From JAXGPP01 sp964436865 (GTDB taxonomy: Bacteria > Planctomycetota > Planctomycetia > Pirellulales > Thermoguttaceae), in NCBI GenBank assembly GCA_964436865.1, contig CAYTFK010000043.1, positions 1 through 31,197 on the forward strand: a stretch of DNA of 31,197 nucleotides. Reading direction: 5' to 3'. Below, piece by piece: positions 16,109-23,852 of this stretch. The notes under the pieces were generated by a model, which was not told the origin of the DNA, made no database searches, and was given only the letters and a program-made list of their open reading frames with translations. Within the stretch, counting starts at the first letter, position 1. Each line of letters starts with the position of its first letter. The translations under genes were made by a program, and so were the position numbers.

Positions 16109-16980
16109 GCACTGAGCCGTCGAACCAGGAGTCGCTGCCCCAGCTTGCGCTGCGCGCGGCGGATAGCCACAAGGGGACGTTCGGCACGGCGCTGGTGGTG
16201 GGCGGATCGCGGGGCATGGCGGGCGGGGTGGCACTGGCCGGCATGGCGGCGCTTCGCGGCGGCGCGGGGTTGGTGCGCGTGGCGACGCCCGACATCTGCC
16301 TGGAGACGGTGGCCGGGTTTGAACCGGCCTATACGACCATTCCGCTGCCGTGCGACCGGGCGGGTCGGATTGCGTTTGCCGCGCGGAGCGACATTTCGCG
16401 CGCGGCGGCGGCGGCGACGGCGATGGGGCTCGGTCCAGGGCTGGGGAGGTCCGTCGGACTCGACGCGCTGGTGGCACGACTGTATCGGGAGCTGCCGCTG
16501 CCGATGGTCGTGGATGCCGACGCGCTCAATGCGCTGGCCGCGCGGGGTGAAGTCCTTGCCGAGGCGGGCGGGCCGCGGGTGTTGACGCCGCATCCAGGTG
16601 AGTTTGCGCGGATGGTCGGCCGGCGGGCGCCAGTGGACGAGTGGCACGAGGCGGCCGCCGAGTTGGCGCGCCGGTCGGGGGCGGTGGTGGTGCTCAAGAA
16701 GGGGCGCACGCTGGTGACCGACGGCGAGGCGCGGTTTGTCAACCAGACGGGCAACCCGGGGCTTGCCACGGGGGGCACCGGGGACGTGCTGACGGGGCTG
16801 ATCACGTCACTATTGTGCCAGGGGCTCGCGCCGCTGGCGGCTGCCCGGCTGGGTGTGCACCTGCATGGGCTAGCGGGCGACCTGGGGGCCACGGAATTGG
16901 GGCAAGAGTCGCTCCTATCGAGCGATCTGGTGCGTTATTTGCCGCGAGCATTTCTGGATTATCGTTCCCGGCGGGAATAA
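16105..16980 (+). CDS. nnrD: ADP-dependent NAD(P)H-hydrate dehydratase
   Basis: A 291-residue ribokinase-fold enzyme that dehydrates S-NAD(P)HX back to NAD(P)H. Visible motifs are SHKGTFGTALVVGGSRGMAGG near the N-terminus, GLGPGLGRS, VVDADALNAL, TPHPGEFARM and the nucleotide site NPGLATGGTGDVLTGLI. It starts with GTG at 16105, in a 4-nt GTGA overlap with the larB stop and with AAGGA 8 nt upstream, so the two are probably translationally coupled. Its epimerase partner nnrE is a separate gene at 6089-6760 on the other strand. The C-terminus DLVRYLPRAF is typical of the family. Confidence 0.92.
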   Translation: MSTEPSNQESLPQLALRAADSHKGTFGTALVVGGSRGMAGGVALAGMAALRGGAGLVRVATPDICLETVAGFEPAYTTIPLPCDRAGRIAFAARSDISRAAAAATAMGLGPGLGRSVGLDALVARLYRELPLPMVVDADALNALAARGEVLAEAGGPRVLTPHPGEFARMVGRRAPVDEWHEAAAELARRSGAVVVLKKGRTLVTDGEARFVNQTGNPGLATGGTGDVLTGLITSLLCQGLAPLAAARLGVHLHGLAGDLGATELGQESLLSSDLVRYLPRAFLDYRSRRE

Positions 16981-17075
16981 ATCGGCACCCTCGGCGAATC
17001 TACCTTTTGTAAAAGTGTTCCGGCGCGCGGTGGGAGGCGGAACGCCTGCACCACAAGGGCCTGCGGGTTTCCGAT

Positions 17076-17495
17076 ATGGTCGTCTACCGATTTCTTGCCG
17101 ACGTGACGGTCGTGGTGCACGCCCTGTATATCGCCTTTGTGGTCTTCGGCCTTCTGGCGATCCTGGTGGGTGGTGCGATTGGCTGGCAGTGGGTGCGGAA
17201 TTTCTGGTTTCGAGTTCTGCACCTGGCGGCGATCGGGCTGGTGGTAGTGCAGGCGCTGTTGGGAATTGTCTGCCCGTTGACCTCGCTGGAGAAGTACCTG
17301 CGAACGCTGGCAGGCGAGGCAACTTATCCGGGCGCATTCATCGGGCATTGGGTGCACCGGCTGATTCTGTACGAGGTTCCACAGGGGTACTTCACGATCT
17401 GGTACTGCCTGTTCGGGGCGATCGTCGTGGCGACGATCCTCTTGATACCGCCCCGCTGGCCGCGGCGGAAAGCGGCGCCGCCTGGCACGGCGTAG
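17076..17495 (+). CDS. DUF2784 family small membrane protein
   Basis: A 139-residue protein with about four hydrophobic helices and the DUF2784 pattern: RFLADVTVVVHALYIAFVVFG at the N-terminus, a Trp-rich WQWVRNFWFRVLHLAAI segment, CPLTSLEKYLR, and HWVHRLILYEVP. Function is unknown. It lies 95 nt after nnrD on the same strand and may be read with it. There is no strong ribosome binding site before the ATG; the conserved N-terminal segment begins right after it. Confidence 0.85.
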   Translation: MVVYRFLADVTVVVHALYIAFVVFGLLAILVGGAIGWQWVRNFWFRVLHLAAIGLVVVQALLGIVCPLTSLEKYLRTLAGEATYPGAFIGHWVHRLILYEVPQGYFTIWYCLFGAIVVATILLIPPRWPRRKAAPPGTA

Positions 17496-17865
17496 GCCAA
17501 ATCCAGCGGAACCGGAGCGCCAAGCGAAACGCCCTTGCGGGTGATTCGTTGCGTTGCGTCGCGAGGCGCGGCGGTAAGTCCAAGGCGTAACGGGTTTTCG
17601 CACGAGGCGACCGGACGCAAGTCTTCCCACTCTTTCGGCTTCAGTGTTGAAGTTCGCAGAGGGGCCTGAGGGCAAATGGCAGCGGCGCTGCGCCCGGCCC
17701 AAACCTTGAATTGACCGCCACCGCCGATTCTATTGAAGGCGCGCCCGGCCGCCCGCCACCCGGCCGCGCCGCACGCTCCCTTGTTTATCAGCTTGATGGT
17801 TCGCCGCATGGGAGATCTGCAAAGACCGTCGTAGATGCGGCGTCCCGCCGCACAGGAGATCTGCA
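17496..17865. other. Intergenic region before the glycan cluster, with repeats
   Basis: No gene is recognisable. It holds a TAGAAT hexamer on the minus strand (17727-17732), a perfect hairpin TGCGGCG-TCC-CGCCGCA (17836-17852) just before the ribosome binding site of the next gene, and a near-duplicate of that gene's initiation region 44 bp upstream of the real one. The promoter of the glycan cluster should lie here but I cannot pick one. Confidence 0.5.
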
Positions 17866-17869
17866 ATGA
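17804..17869 (+). repeat. Direct repeat of the translation start region
   Basis: GGAGATCTGCAA occurs at 17811-17822 and again at 17855-17866, each preceded by CGCCGCA and followed by GAC one base later. The two 25-bp copies differ at three positions. Only the second supplies the ATG. The hairpin at 17836-17852 lies between and partly in the second copy. Confidence 0.7.
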
Positions 17870-19440
17870 CTGCTCTATTAACCGTCGCCCTGTTCACGCT
17901 CACCTTCGCCGCCGATGCCGCCGATGCGCCTGCGGCAGTCGAAATCGGCGGCCGTCGCGAACTTCTCGTCGACGACTTCCTTTTCGACCAGCTTTCCGGT
18001 GAAGCTCGTCTGGAACTGCAACAACCGGTGCGGCACGAGATCGCGCTGCGGGCCGATGCGCCCTGGGAGGGCAACGCCAGCGGCTACCCGAGCGTGTTTC
18101 AAGATGGCAACCTGTACCGGATGTACTATCACGGCGGCCACTATCGGCACGGCGGCAAGCCCGCCGAAACCCGACCGGAGCATCCATGGGTCCTCTGCTA
18201 CGCCGAGAGCGACGACGGCATCCACTGGCAGCGGCCGGAACTGGGACTCCTGGAATTCGACGGCTCAAAGCAGAACAACATCGTCCTCACGCCCCAGTGC
18301 GTGGCGGCCATCCAGGGAGACCCGGCCCATACGGCCGTCTTCAAGGATGCCCGCCCCGACTGTCCCGCCGACGAGCGTTACAAGTGCGTGATCGTCGGCA
18401 AGCCGCACGGGTTGTACCTCCTCACGTCGGCCGACGGCATCCGTTTCAGCGTCGCCAGCCAGAAGCCCATGATTACCCAGGGCGCTTTCGATTCGGAGAA
18501 CCTGGCCTTCTGGGACCCGGTTCGCGCCGAGTACCGCGCCTACTGGCGGATCTTCACCGAGGGAGTGGCCGACGGCACCACCTGGAAACCCGCCGGCGTG
18601 CGCGCGATCCGCACGGCAACCTCCAAGGATCTTGTGAACTGGACCGGGCAGGCCGACGTCGCCTACGTCGATTCGCCCGCCGAGCATCTCTACACGAACC
18701 AGATCCTGCCCTATTACCGCGCCCCACACATCTTCATGGGCTTCCCCATGCGCTACACCGACCGCGGCTGGTCCGAGCCGATGATGGCTCTGCCGGGTTT
18801 GGAGGAACGATTGGCCCGCGCCAAGGCGAGCCCCCGCTACGGCACGGCGATCACCGACGGCCTCTTCATGACCAGTCGCGACGGCGTCACCTTTCGCCGC
18901 TGGAATGAAGCCTTCCTCCGCCCCGGACCGCGCCGGCAAGGGTCCTGGGTCTACGGCGATAACCTCATCTTCTGGGGCATGGTCGAAACGGCCTCGGCCC
19001 TGCAAGACGCACCGAATGAACTGTCGCTCTACGCCCCGGAAGACTACTGGCAGGGCGACGGCGTCAGCTTCCGCCGGCTGACGGTCCGGATCGACGGTTT
19101 TGTCTCGCTCAACGCCTCGGCGCGGGGCGGCGAACTGGTCACCAAACCGCTCGTCTTCGCCGGCGGCAACCTGACGCTCAACGCCTCGACCTCCGGCGCG
19201 GGAGGCATTCGCGTCGAGATCCAGGACGCCGCCGGGCAGCCCCTGCCCGGCTACGCGCTGAGCGACTGCCCGGAGCTGTTCGGCGATTCGCTCGACCTTG
19301 TCGTGCGATGGAAGCAAGGCGGCGACGTCCGGCCGCTTGAAGGCAAGCCGGTCCGGTTGCACTTCGTGCTCAAAGACGCCGACCTCTACTCGTTCCAGTT
19401 TGTACCCTACCAGCCCGACCCAGTCCGGCCGCAGCCATGA
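17866..19440 (+). CDS. Secreted GH32/GH43-like five-bladed propeller protein
   Basis: A 524-residue protein with a signal peptide (MTALLTVALFTLTFAADA, cleavage near residues 18-20). It then shows the pattern of planctomycete proteins related to the N-terminal propeller of glycosyl hydrolase family 32: RRELLVDDFLFDQ, SGYPSVFQDGNLYRMYYHGG, CYAESDDGIHWQRPELGL, TSKDLVNW and a C-terminal beta-sandwich part (SLNASARGGELVTKPLVFAGG). Repeated S-x-DG-x-x-F/W segments mark propeller blades. It probably acts on sugars outside the cytoplasm, but activity has not been assigned for this branch. AGGAG lies about 7 nt upstream of the ATG. It is the first gene of a three-gene cluster with a GH53-like protein and a sulfatase. 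Confidence 0.78.
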   Translation: MTALLTVALFTLTFAADAADAPAAVEIGGRRELLVDDFLFDQLSGEARLELQQPVRHEIALRADAPWEGNASGYPSVFQDGNLYRMYYHGGHYRHGGKPAETRPEHPWVLCYAESDDGIHWQRPELGLLEFDGSKQNNIVLTPQCVAAIQGDPAHTAVFKDARPDCPADERYKCVIVGKPHGLYLLTSADGIRFSVASQKPMITQGAFDSENLAFWDPVRAEYRAYWRIFTEGVADGTTWKPAGVRAIRTATSKDLVNWTGQADVAYVDSPAEHLYTNQILPYYRAPHIFMGFPMRYTDRGWSEPMMALPGLEERLARAKASPRYGTAITDGLFMTSRDGVTFRRWNEAFLRPGPRRQGSWVYGDNLIFWGMVETASALQDAPNELSLYAPEDYWQGDGVSFRRLTVRIDGFVSLNASARGGELVTKPLVFAGGNLTLNASTSGAGGIRVEIQDAAGQPLPGYALSDCPELFGDSLDLVVRWKQGGDVRPLEGKPVRLHFVLKDADLYSFQFVPYQPDPVRPQP

Positions 19441-19467
19441 TCGGAAAACGCGCCCCAGGAGACGCCA

Positions 19468-20670
19468 GTGAGCCCATCTTTCCCATCCGACGCCCTGAAA
19501 GTGCATTTCTGCCGGCTGGTCGTCGTTGCCGCCTTCGCGATGGCCGCGACGTTCAGCAGAGCGGCGGAATCCGACACGCGCCCCTTTGTGCTCGGCCTCA
19601 CGCCGATGAACTTCGACGATACGCCGGCCGGCACCGACCGCATGCAGCGGTTGCTGGGTGAGCACGCCGACGTCGTGGCGATCTACTTTGACTATGGCGT
19701 GCCGTGGCCGGAAGCGTTCGAGGGCAAGCCATTCCACCCCAATGTCGAGCGCGAAATCGCCGCCGCGCGCCAGCGTATCGGCCCGCAGCACAAGGTATTT
19801 CTCGCACTCAATATCGGGGCTTTCAACCGGCGCGACATGGCTCCCTATTGGGGAGCCGAGCAGGGCATGCCGCGGCCCGAGCGATGGGCCGAGAAGACGC
19901 CCGACGACCCTGAAGTGATTACGGCTTTCGGCAACTATTGCGAGCGGATGATTGAGGCGTTCCGGCCCGACTATCTCTGCTATGCCATCGAAATCAATAT
20001 GATGGCTGGCGCGAACCCGAAGACATTCGAGCAACTGCTCACGCTGGCGGCAAAAGTCTATCCGCGGCTCAAGCAGGCGCATCCGAAGATGCTCATCTTC
20101 CCTACTCTGCAGCGAGACTTTCATTACGGCCCTGACGATGGCACTGTGAAGGCGCTCCGCCAGTTGCTGCCGTTCAGCGACGCGGTGGCGATCAGCACCT
20201 ATCCCCATCTCCGCGGATTCACGGCGGCCACGTTGCCGGCCGACTGGTTCTCGTCGCTCCGCGATGTGTCGCCGGGCAAGCCTTTTGTTGTTGCCGAAAC
20301 GGGTTTCCCGGCCCAGCGCTTCGAGGGAAAGTGGTTCAATCAACCGGTGACTGTCGACGCGACACCCGAGATGCAGCGTGCGTACGTCCGCCGCCTGCTC
20401 ACCGAGGCCCAGCGCCTCGACGCCCGGCTGGTTACCTGGTTCTTCCCGGAAGACATCAACGCTTACTTGCGGCGGCAAATTGCCCTGGTCGACGATCCGG
20501 CCAGGAAGGCCGACGCCGACGCGCTCCTGGCCGGACAGGACGTCGAGGCACTCCGTGGGCTGGCCGCCAGTTGCATGAACATCGGTCTGAGCGACGAACA
20601 ATACCGGCCTCGCCCCGCCATTGATGAGTGGGACTCATGGCGGAAGCTGCCGTTAAAGACAGAGGAATAA
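19468..20670 (+). CDS. Secreted TIM-barrel glycoside hydrolase, GH53-like
   Basis: A 400-residue protein with an N-terminal signal sequence (hydrophobic stretch about 17-30 ending SRAA). The body looks like a clan GH-A barrel related to family 53 (endo-beta-1,4-galactanase): GLTPMNFDDTPAG, a strand ending YAIEINMM where E175 would be the acid/base, and VVAETGFPAQ where E277 would be the nucleophile. The family match is by pattern only, so another GH-A family is possible. The start is GTG at 19468 with GGAG about 7 nt upstream; it lies 27 nt after the preceding gene. It is expected to act outside the cytoplasm on a beta-linked glycan released together with the sulfatase. Confidence 0.75.
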   Translation: MSPSFPSDALKVHFCRLVVVAAFAMAATFSRAAESDTRPFVLGLTPMNFDDTPAGTDRMQRLLGEHADVVAIYFDYGVPWPEAFEGKPFHPNVEREIAAARQRIGPQHKVFLALNIGAFNRRDMAPYWGAEQGMPRPERWAEKTPDDPEVITAFGNYCERMIEAFRPDYLCYAIEINMMAGANPKTFEQLLTLAAKVYPRLKQAHPKMLIFPTLQRDFHYGPDDGTVKALRQLLPFSDAVAISTYPHLRGFTAATLPADWFSSLRDVSPGKPFVVAETGFPAQRFEGKWFNQPVTVDATPEMQRAYVRRLLTEAQRLDARLVTWFFPEDINAYLRRQIALVDDPARKADADALLAGQDVEALRGLAASCMNIGLSDEQYRPRPAIDEWDSWRKLPLKTEE

Positions 20671-20680
20671 TTCGTACCCG

Positions 20681-20695
20681 TCACGCTCCGCGTGA
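20681..20695. repeat. Short REP-like palindrome with TCC loop
   Basis: TCACGC (20681-20686), loop TCC, GCGTGA (20690-20695), between the GH53-like gene and the sulfatase. Its TCC loop matches that of the hairpin at 17836-17852, though the stems differ. Confidence 0.5.
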
Positions 20696-20745
20696 GGAGT
20701 GCACGTTGCGAATCTCAACCCCGAACCTGATGCGAGCGTGCTGCC

Positions 20746-22182
20746 ATGAGACAAATCGCTGTCCTGTTTGCCGTCCTGTTCGCCTCGCCGCTCGCCGGCG
20801 CCGCGGCGGAGAAGCCCAATTTCCTCTTCGTTTTCACCGACGATCAACGCTACGATGCCCTGAGCGTCGTCCAGGCCGAGCAAGGCGAGCGGGGCCGCTT
20901 TCCCTTCCTCAAGACGCCCCACATGGACCGCCTGGCGGCCGAGGGCTTCCGCTTCCGCAACGCCTTCGCGGTCAATTCGCTCTGCGCCCCAAGCCGCGCA
21001 AGTTTTCTCACCGGCTGTTACGGCCACGTCAACGGGATCGTCAATAACCACACGCCGTTGCCGCTCGACTCGGTCACGTATGCCAGCCACCTGAAACAGC
21101 TTGGCTACACGACCGGCTATGTCGGCAAGTGGCACATGGGCCGGCAAATCGAGCGACCGGCTTTCGACTACTCCGCCAGCTTCCTCGGCCAGGGCCGCTA
21201 CTTCGACTGCCCGATCGTCGTCAACGGCAGGGAGACGCCTTCGACCGGCTGGGTCGACGATGTTTCCACCGACTATGCGATCGATTTTCTCCGCATCAAC
21301 CAAGGCAAGCCCTTCTGCCTCACCGTCGGCTTCAAGGCAACACACGGTCCGTTCGATCCGCCGCCCCGCCGCGCGAGCGACTACGAAGGCCAGTCGGCCC
21401 GCGCGGTGCCCAATCTCAACACGCCCGCGATCTACCGGGCTGCGGCGCCCTCCCCGAGCGCTCCGGCCGGGGCGGCGCCCGCCGGCGAGGTGAAGACGAA
21501 TCTCGGCTATTTCCGCTGCATCACTGCGGCCGACGACAACCTGGGCCGTCTGCTCTCCACGCTCGACGAATTGAAGCTGGCCGAGAATACCGTGGTCGTC
21601 TTTGCCTCCGACAACGGCTACTACCTGGGCGAGCATCAACTGGGCGACAAGCGGTCGGCCTATGAAGAATCGCTCCGCATACCGCTTCTCGTCCGTTACC
21701 CCAGGCTGGGCGGCGGCAACAAGCTCATCGACGCCATGGTCTTGAACATCGATCTGGCCCCCACATTCATCGACCTCGCCGGCGGCGCCGCCGATCCGGC
21801 GATGCAGGGCCGCAGCGTCCGGCCGCTCCTGGAGGGGCGCACACCCGACGACTGGCGGAAAGCCTGGTTCTACTGCTACTTCTTTGAGAACAACTTCAAT
21901 ACTCCGCTCACCACCGCGGTCCGCACGGAAGTGGCCAAGCTGATCAAGTACCCCGGCCACCCTGAATGGACCGAGGTTTTCGACCTCCAAGCCGATCCCT
22001 TTGAACTCCAGAACCTCTACCGCGATCCGGCCGCGGCCGAGCTGGTGAAGCAGCTTGAAGCGGAGTACGACCGCCAGGCAAAGGCAGTCAACTTCCACAT
22101 TCCTGCCTACGCCGATACGCCGGGTGATGCCCCGCCCAAAGCCGGCGCAAAGGCGAAGAAGCGCCAAGCGCGGGGGAGGTAG
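20746..22182 (+). CDS. Secreted sulfatase (type I, formylglycine-dependent)
   Basis: A 478-residue arylsulfatase-family enzyme with a signal peptide (residues 1-21, ending AGAAAE). The catalytic motif CAPSRASFLTG puts the formylglycine precursor at C80 in the C-x-P-S-R form. Metal and active-site residues are visible as D32/D33 in FTDDQRYD, GKWH (K128, H130) and SDNGYYLGEHQLGDK later in the protein. It would hydrolyse sulfate esters on a polysaccharide outside the cytoplasm; a formylglycine-generating enzyme is needed but is not in the window. It follows the two putative glycoside hydrolases on the same strand, which suggests stepwise breakdown of a sulfated glycan. The ATG at 20746 directly precedes the signal peptide; no strong ribosome binding site is seen. 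Confidence 0.92.
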   Translation: MRQIAVLFAVLFASPLAGAAAEKPNFLFVFTDDQRYDALSVVQAEQGERGRFPFLKTPHMDRLAAEGFRFRNAFAVNSLCAPSRASFLTGCYGHVNGIVNNHTPLPLDSVTYASHLKQLGYTTGYVGKWHMGRQIERPAFDYSASFLGQGRYFDCPIVVNGRETPSTGWVDDVSTDYAIDFLRINQGKPFCLTVGFKATHGPFDPPPRRASDYEGQSARAVPNLNTPAIYRAAAPSPSAPAGAAPAGEVKTNLGYFRCITAADDNLGRLLSTLDELKLAENTVVVFASDNGYYLGEHQLGDKRSAYEESLRIPLLVRYPRLGGGNKLIDAMVLNIDLAPTFIDLAGGAADPAMQGRSVRPLLEGRTPDDWRKAWFYCYFFENNFNTPLTTAVRTEVAKLIKYPGHPEWTEVFDLQADPFELQNLYRDPAAAELVKQLEAEYDRQAKAVNFHIPAYADTPGDAPPKAGAKAKKRQARGR

Positions 22183-22199
22183 ACAATCCGTGCAGGCTT

Positions 22200-23066
22200 T
22201 TACAGCTTTTCCAGCGGCAGGACCTCAGGAGCAAAGACGCCGTCGTGCTGCGTCTGCGAAAGGCGAATCACCACCAGCTTCTGTTCCAGCTTGCCGGAGG
22301 AGTCGTCAGTGAAAAAGCTATGCCCGACGGAGCCTTTGCGGCAGTCGAGGCTGGAGAGCAGGAGCATCTCGCCGGGGGCCAGCGTCGCCGACATCTTCAA
22401 GTCGTCGAACACCCGGCGTTCGCGGCCCGCTTCCATGCGGAATGTTCCCTGGCCGCCAACCCACCGCTGACGCTGCTCGCCGTAGTGCAGTTCGGGCACC
22501 AGTTCGACCCGCACCCGGCCGTCGGGTTCCGGGTAGGACTTGATCGCCAGCATTCCCTGGGCCTTGGCGTAGGTCTTGCCGCACAGGCCCGACTCGCGCG
22601 TGAGGACCGGCAACTCGTCGTAGATGTTCGAGGCGGCGACCTCGATCCGCTTTCCCGGACGGCACTGAACGTGCCGCGGCACGACGTTGGGGGCAGAATC
22701 CAAATCCTCCACCGGCACGTTCTGTTCGAGCCCCGTCGGCGGCTTGTCGCTCAACTCCAGAAGCTGCGACAGCTCGCGCGGCACCTGACCGCTGACCACG
22801 CCCACCCGGAAACCGCATTCCGCGAGCCGCCCGCGGAGCTCGGGAGCGAACTGTTGCTCGTCCACTTCTTTCCAAAGCGTCTGGTTGGCCCGCTCGTCGC
22901 CGAACGGAAAGCGGGAAAACACGATATCGAGCACCACGCTGTCGGGCGACATTTGCGGCTGCACCAGAGGCGACTTCCCCACCGGCCGGTGCAACGGCGC
23001 GCACGAGCAGAGCGCCGCCAGCATCAGCGGCCAGCACAGTCCAGGCAGCCTCGGAACGCAACGCAT
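22200..23066 (-). CDS. Lipoprotein of unknown function
   Basis: A 288-residue protein with a lipoprotein signal: hydrophobic PGLCWPLMLAALCSC with the putative lipid-bearing C22. The mature part is mixed alpha/beta without transmembrane segments. Notable segments are DIVFSRFPFGDERANQTLWKEVDEQ, a Gln/Arg-rich LHYGEQRQRWVGG, and LAPGEMLLLSS. I do not recognise a named family; the pattern looks like a conserved planctomycete hypothetical protein. The start is the ATG at 23066, chosen for the signal peptide; the frame is open to 23336 but would overlap the antitoxin gene. It is convergent with the sulfatase (17 nt apart) and divergent from the toxin-antitoxin pair. Confidence 0.72.
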   Translation of the reverse strand: MRCVPRLPGLCWPLMLAALCSCAPLHRPVGKSPLVQPQMSPDSVVLDIVFSRFPFGDERANQTLWKEVDEQQFAPELRGRLAECGFRVGVVSGQVPRELSQLLELSDKPPTGLEQNVPVEDLDSAPNVVPRHVQCRPGKRIEVAASNIYDELPVLTRESGLCGKTYAKAQGMLAIKSYPEPDGRVRVELVPELHYGEQRQRWVGGQGTFRMEAGRERRVFDDLKMSATLAPGEMLLLSSLDCRKGSVGHSFFTDDSSGKLEQKLVVIRLSQTQHDGVFAPEVLPLEKL

Positions 23067-23225
23067 GACGGCAAGCTTTGGAAACACAGAGAAGTCGGCG
23101 CAGCGATAGTCGGGCGGGAGATTAGCCACGCCCCGCAGGCCGGTCAAGGCAAACTGGGCAAGATCTGGGGTGGGCGACGAATCCGGGGGGGAAGTTGTGT
23201 GAGCTGTGGCGGGGTGGCCCGCGCG

Positions 23226-23254
23226 TTGACCCCGGTCGAGCACCGCGGTACTCT
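23226..23254 (+). promoter_or_regulatory. Candidate promoter with internal palindrome before the antitoxin gene
   Basis: TTGACC (23226-23231), 17-nt spacer, TACTCT (23249-23254). The start codon at 23299 would be about 38 nt downstream of transcription start. An 8-bp palindrome ACCGCGGT (23242-23249) lies between the two elements, a suitable place for autoregulation by a ParD-type antitoxin; the operator role is inference. Confidence 0.45.
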
Positions 23255-23298
23255 GCATTAGAGGAAGGGGTTCTTGGACGCAGGCAACGGGCATTTCG

Positions 23299-23544
23299 AT
23301 GAGCGCGGATCTTTCGCCACAAAACGAGCAATTCATCCAGGAGGTGGTTGCCAGCGGCAGCTATCCCAGCCGTGCCGCCGCACTGAATGCCGCGGTGGAT
23401 CTGCTCAAGCATCGGCAAATGGAGCTGGTTGAGCAGGTCAATGCGGGCATTGCTGAAGCGGAGAACGGGGAGGTTGTGCCTCTCGACATCGAGGATATCA
23501 AGCAACGGGGACGGAGGCGACTCGCGGACGAAGGCCTGCTTTGA
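23299..23544 (+). CDS. ParD/CopG-type antitoxin of a type II toxin-antitoxin pair
   Basis: An 81-residue protein. The N-terminal MSADLSPQNEQFIQEVVASGSYPSRAAALNAAVDLLKHRQ matches the ribbon-helix-helix DNA-binding domain of ParD-family antitoxins (the GSYPSRAAALNAAV helix-turn region is typical). The acidic C-terminal half (VPLDIEDIKQRGRRRLAD) would wrap the toxin. Its stop overlaps the toxin start by one base (TGATG). Such antitoxins repress their own promoter. The ribosome binding site is poor. Confidence 0.88.
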   Translation: MSADLSPQNEQFIQEVVASGSYPSRAAALNAAVDLLKHRQMELVEQVNAGIAEAENGEVVPLDIEDIKQRGRRRLADEGLL

Positions 23545-23852
23545 TGGCGGAGATCCTTCGTACCCATCTGGCCCGGCGCGACCTCGACGAGATCTGGTAC
23601 TTCATTGCTCGCGATAACGTCTCTGCCGCCGACAACCTGCTCGAGGAAATCGAACGCAAGTGCTATCTATTGGCGGAGTTCCCGGAGTTGGGGCAACTTA
23701 GGCCAGAGTTCCGGACAGGACAGTATCGCAGTTTCACCGTTCGGAAGTATGTGATCTATTACCGCCCGGTCGCCGACGGCATCCTCATAGCGCGAGTGCT
23801 TCATGGTGCCCGGGATCATGGGCCACTTCTCGAAGGTGGGCAAGAACTCTAA
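23544..23852 (+). CDS. ParE/RelE-type toxin
   Basis: A 102-residue protein with the ParE fold pattern: LARRDLDEIWYFIARDN at the N-terminus, LLAEFPELGQLRPEFRTG, RSFTVRKYVIYYRPV and a C-terminal ILIARVLHGARD. ParE members poison DNA gyrase; close RelE-like members cleave mRNA, and sequence alone does not separate the two. The ATG at 23544 overlaps the antitoxin stop, and its own stop TAA overlaps the ATG of the hydrogenase maturation protease (TAATG at 23850-23854), an unusual link. Confidence 0.88.
   Translation: MAEILRTHLARRDLDEIWYFIARDNVSAADNLLEEIERKCYLLAEFPELGQLRPEFRTGQYRSFTVRKYVIYYRPVADGILIARVLHGARDHGPLLEGGQEL

Noticed and set aside
15287..16477. 396-residue minus-strand frame opposite larB and nnrD
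   Set aside because: His/Arg/Pro-rich shadow with no recognisable motif.
18265..20601. 778-residue minus-strand frame opposite the two glycan genes
   Set aside because: It spans two real genes on the plus strand, has no domain features, and its composition is that of a GC-rich antisense shadow.
20653..22167. 504-residue minus-strand frame opposite the sulfatase
   Set aside because: The sulfatase motifs on the plus strand are decisive; the antisense frame has none.
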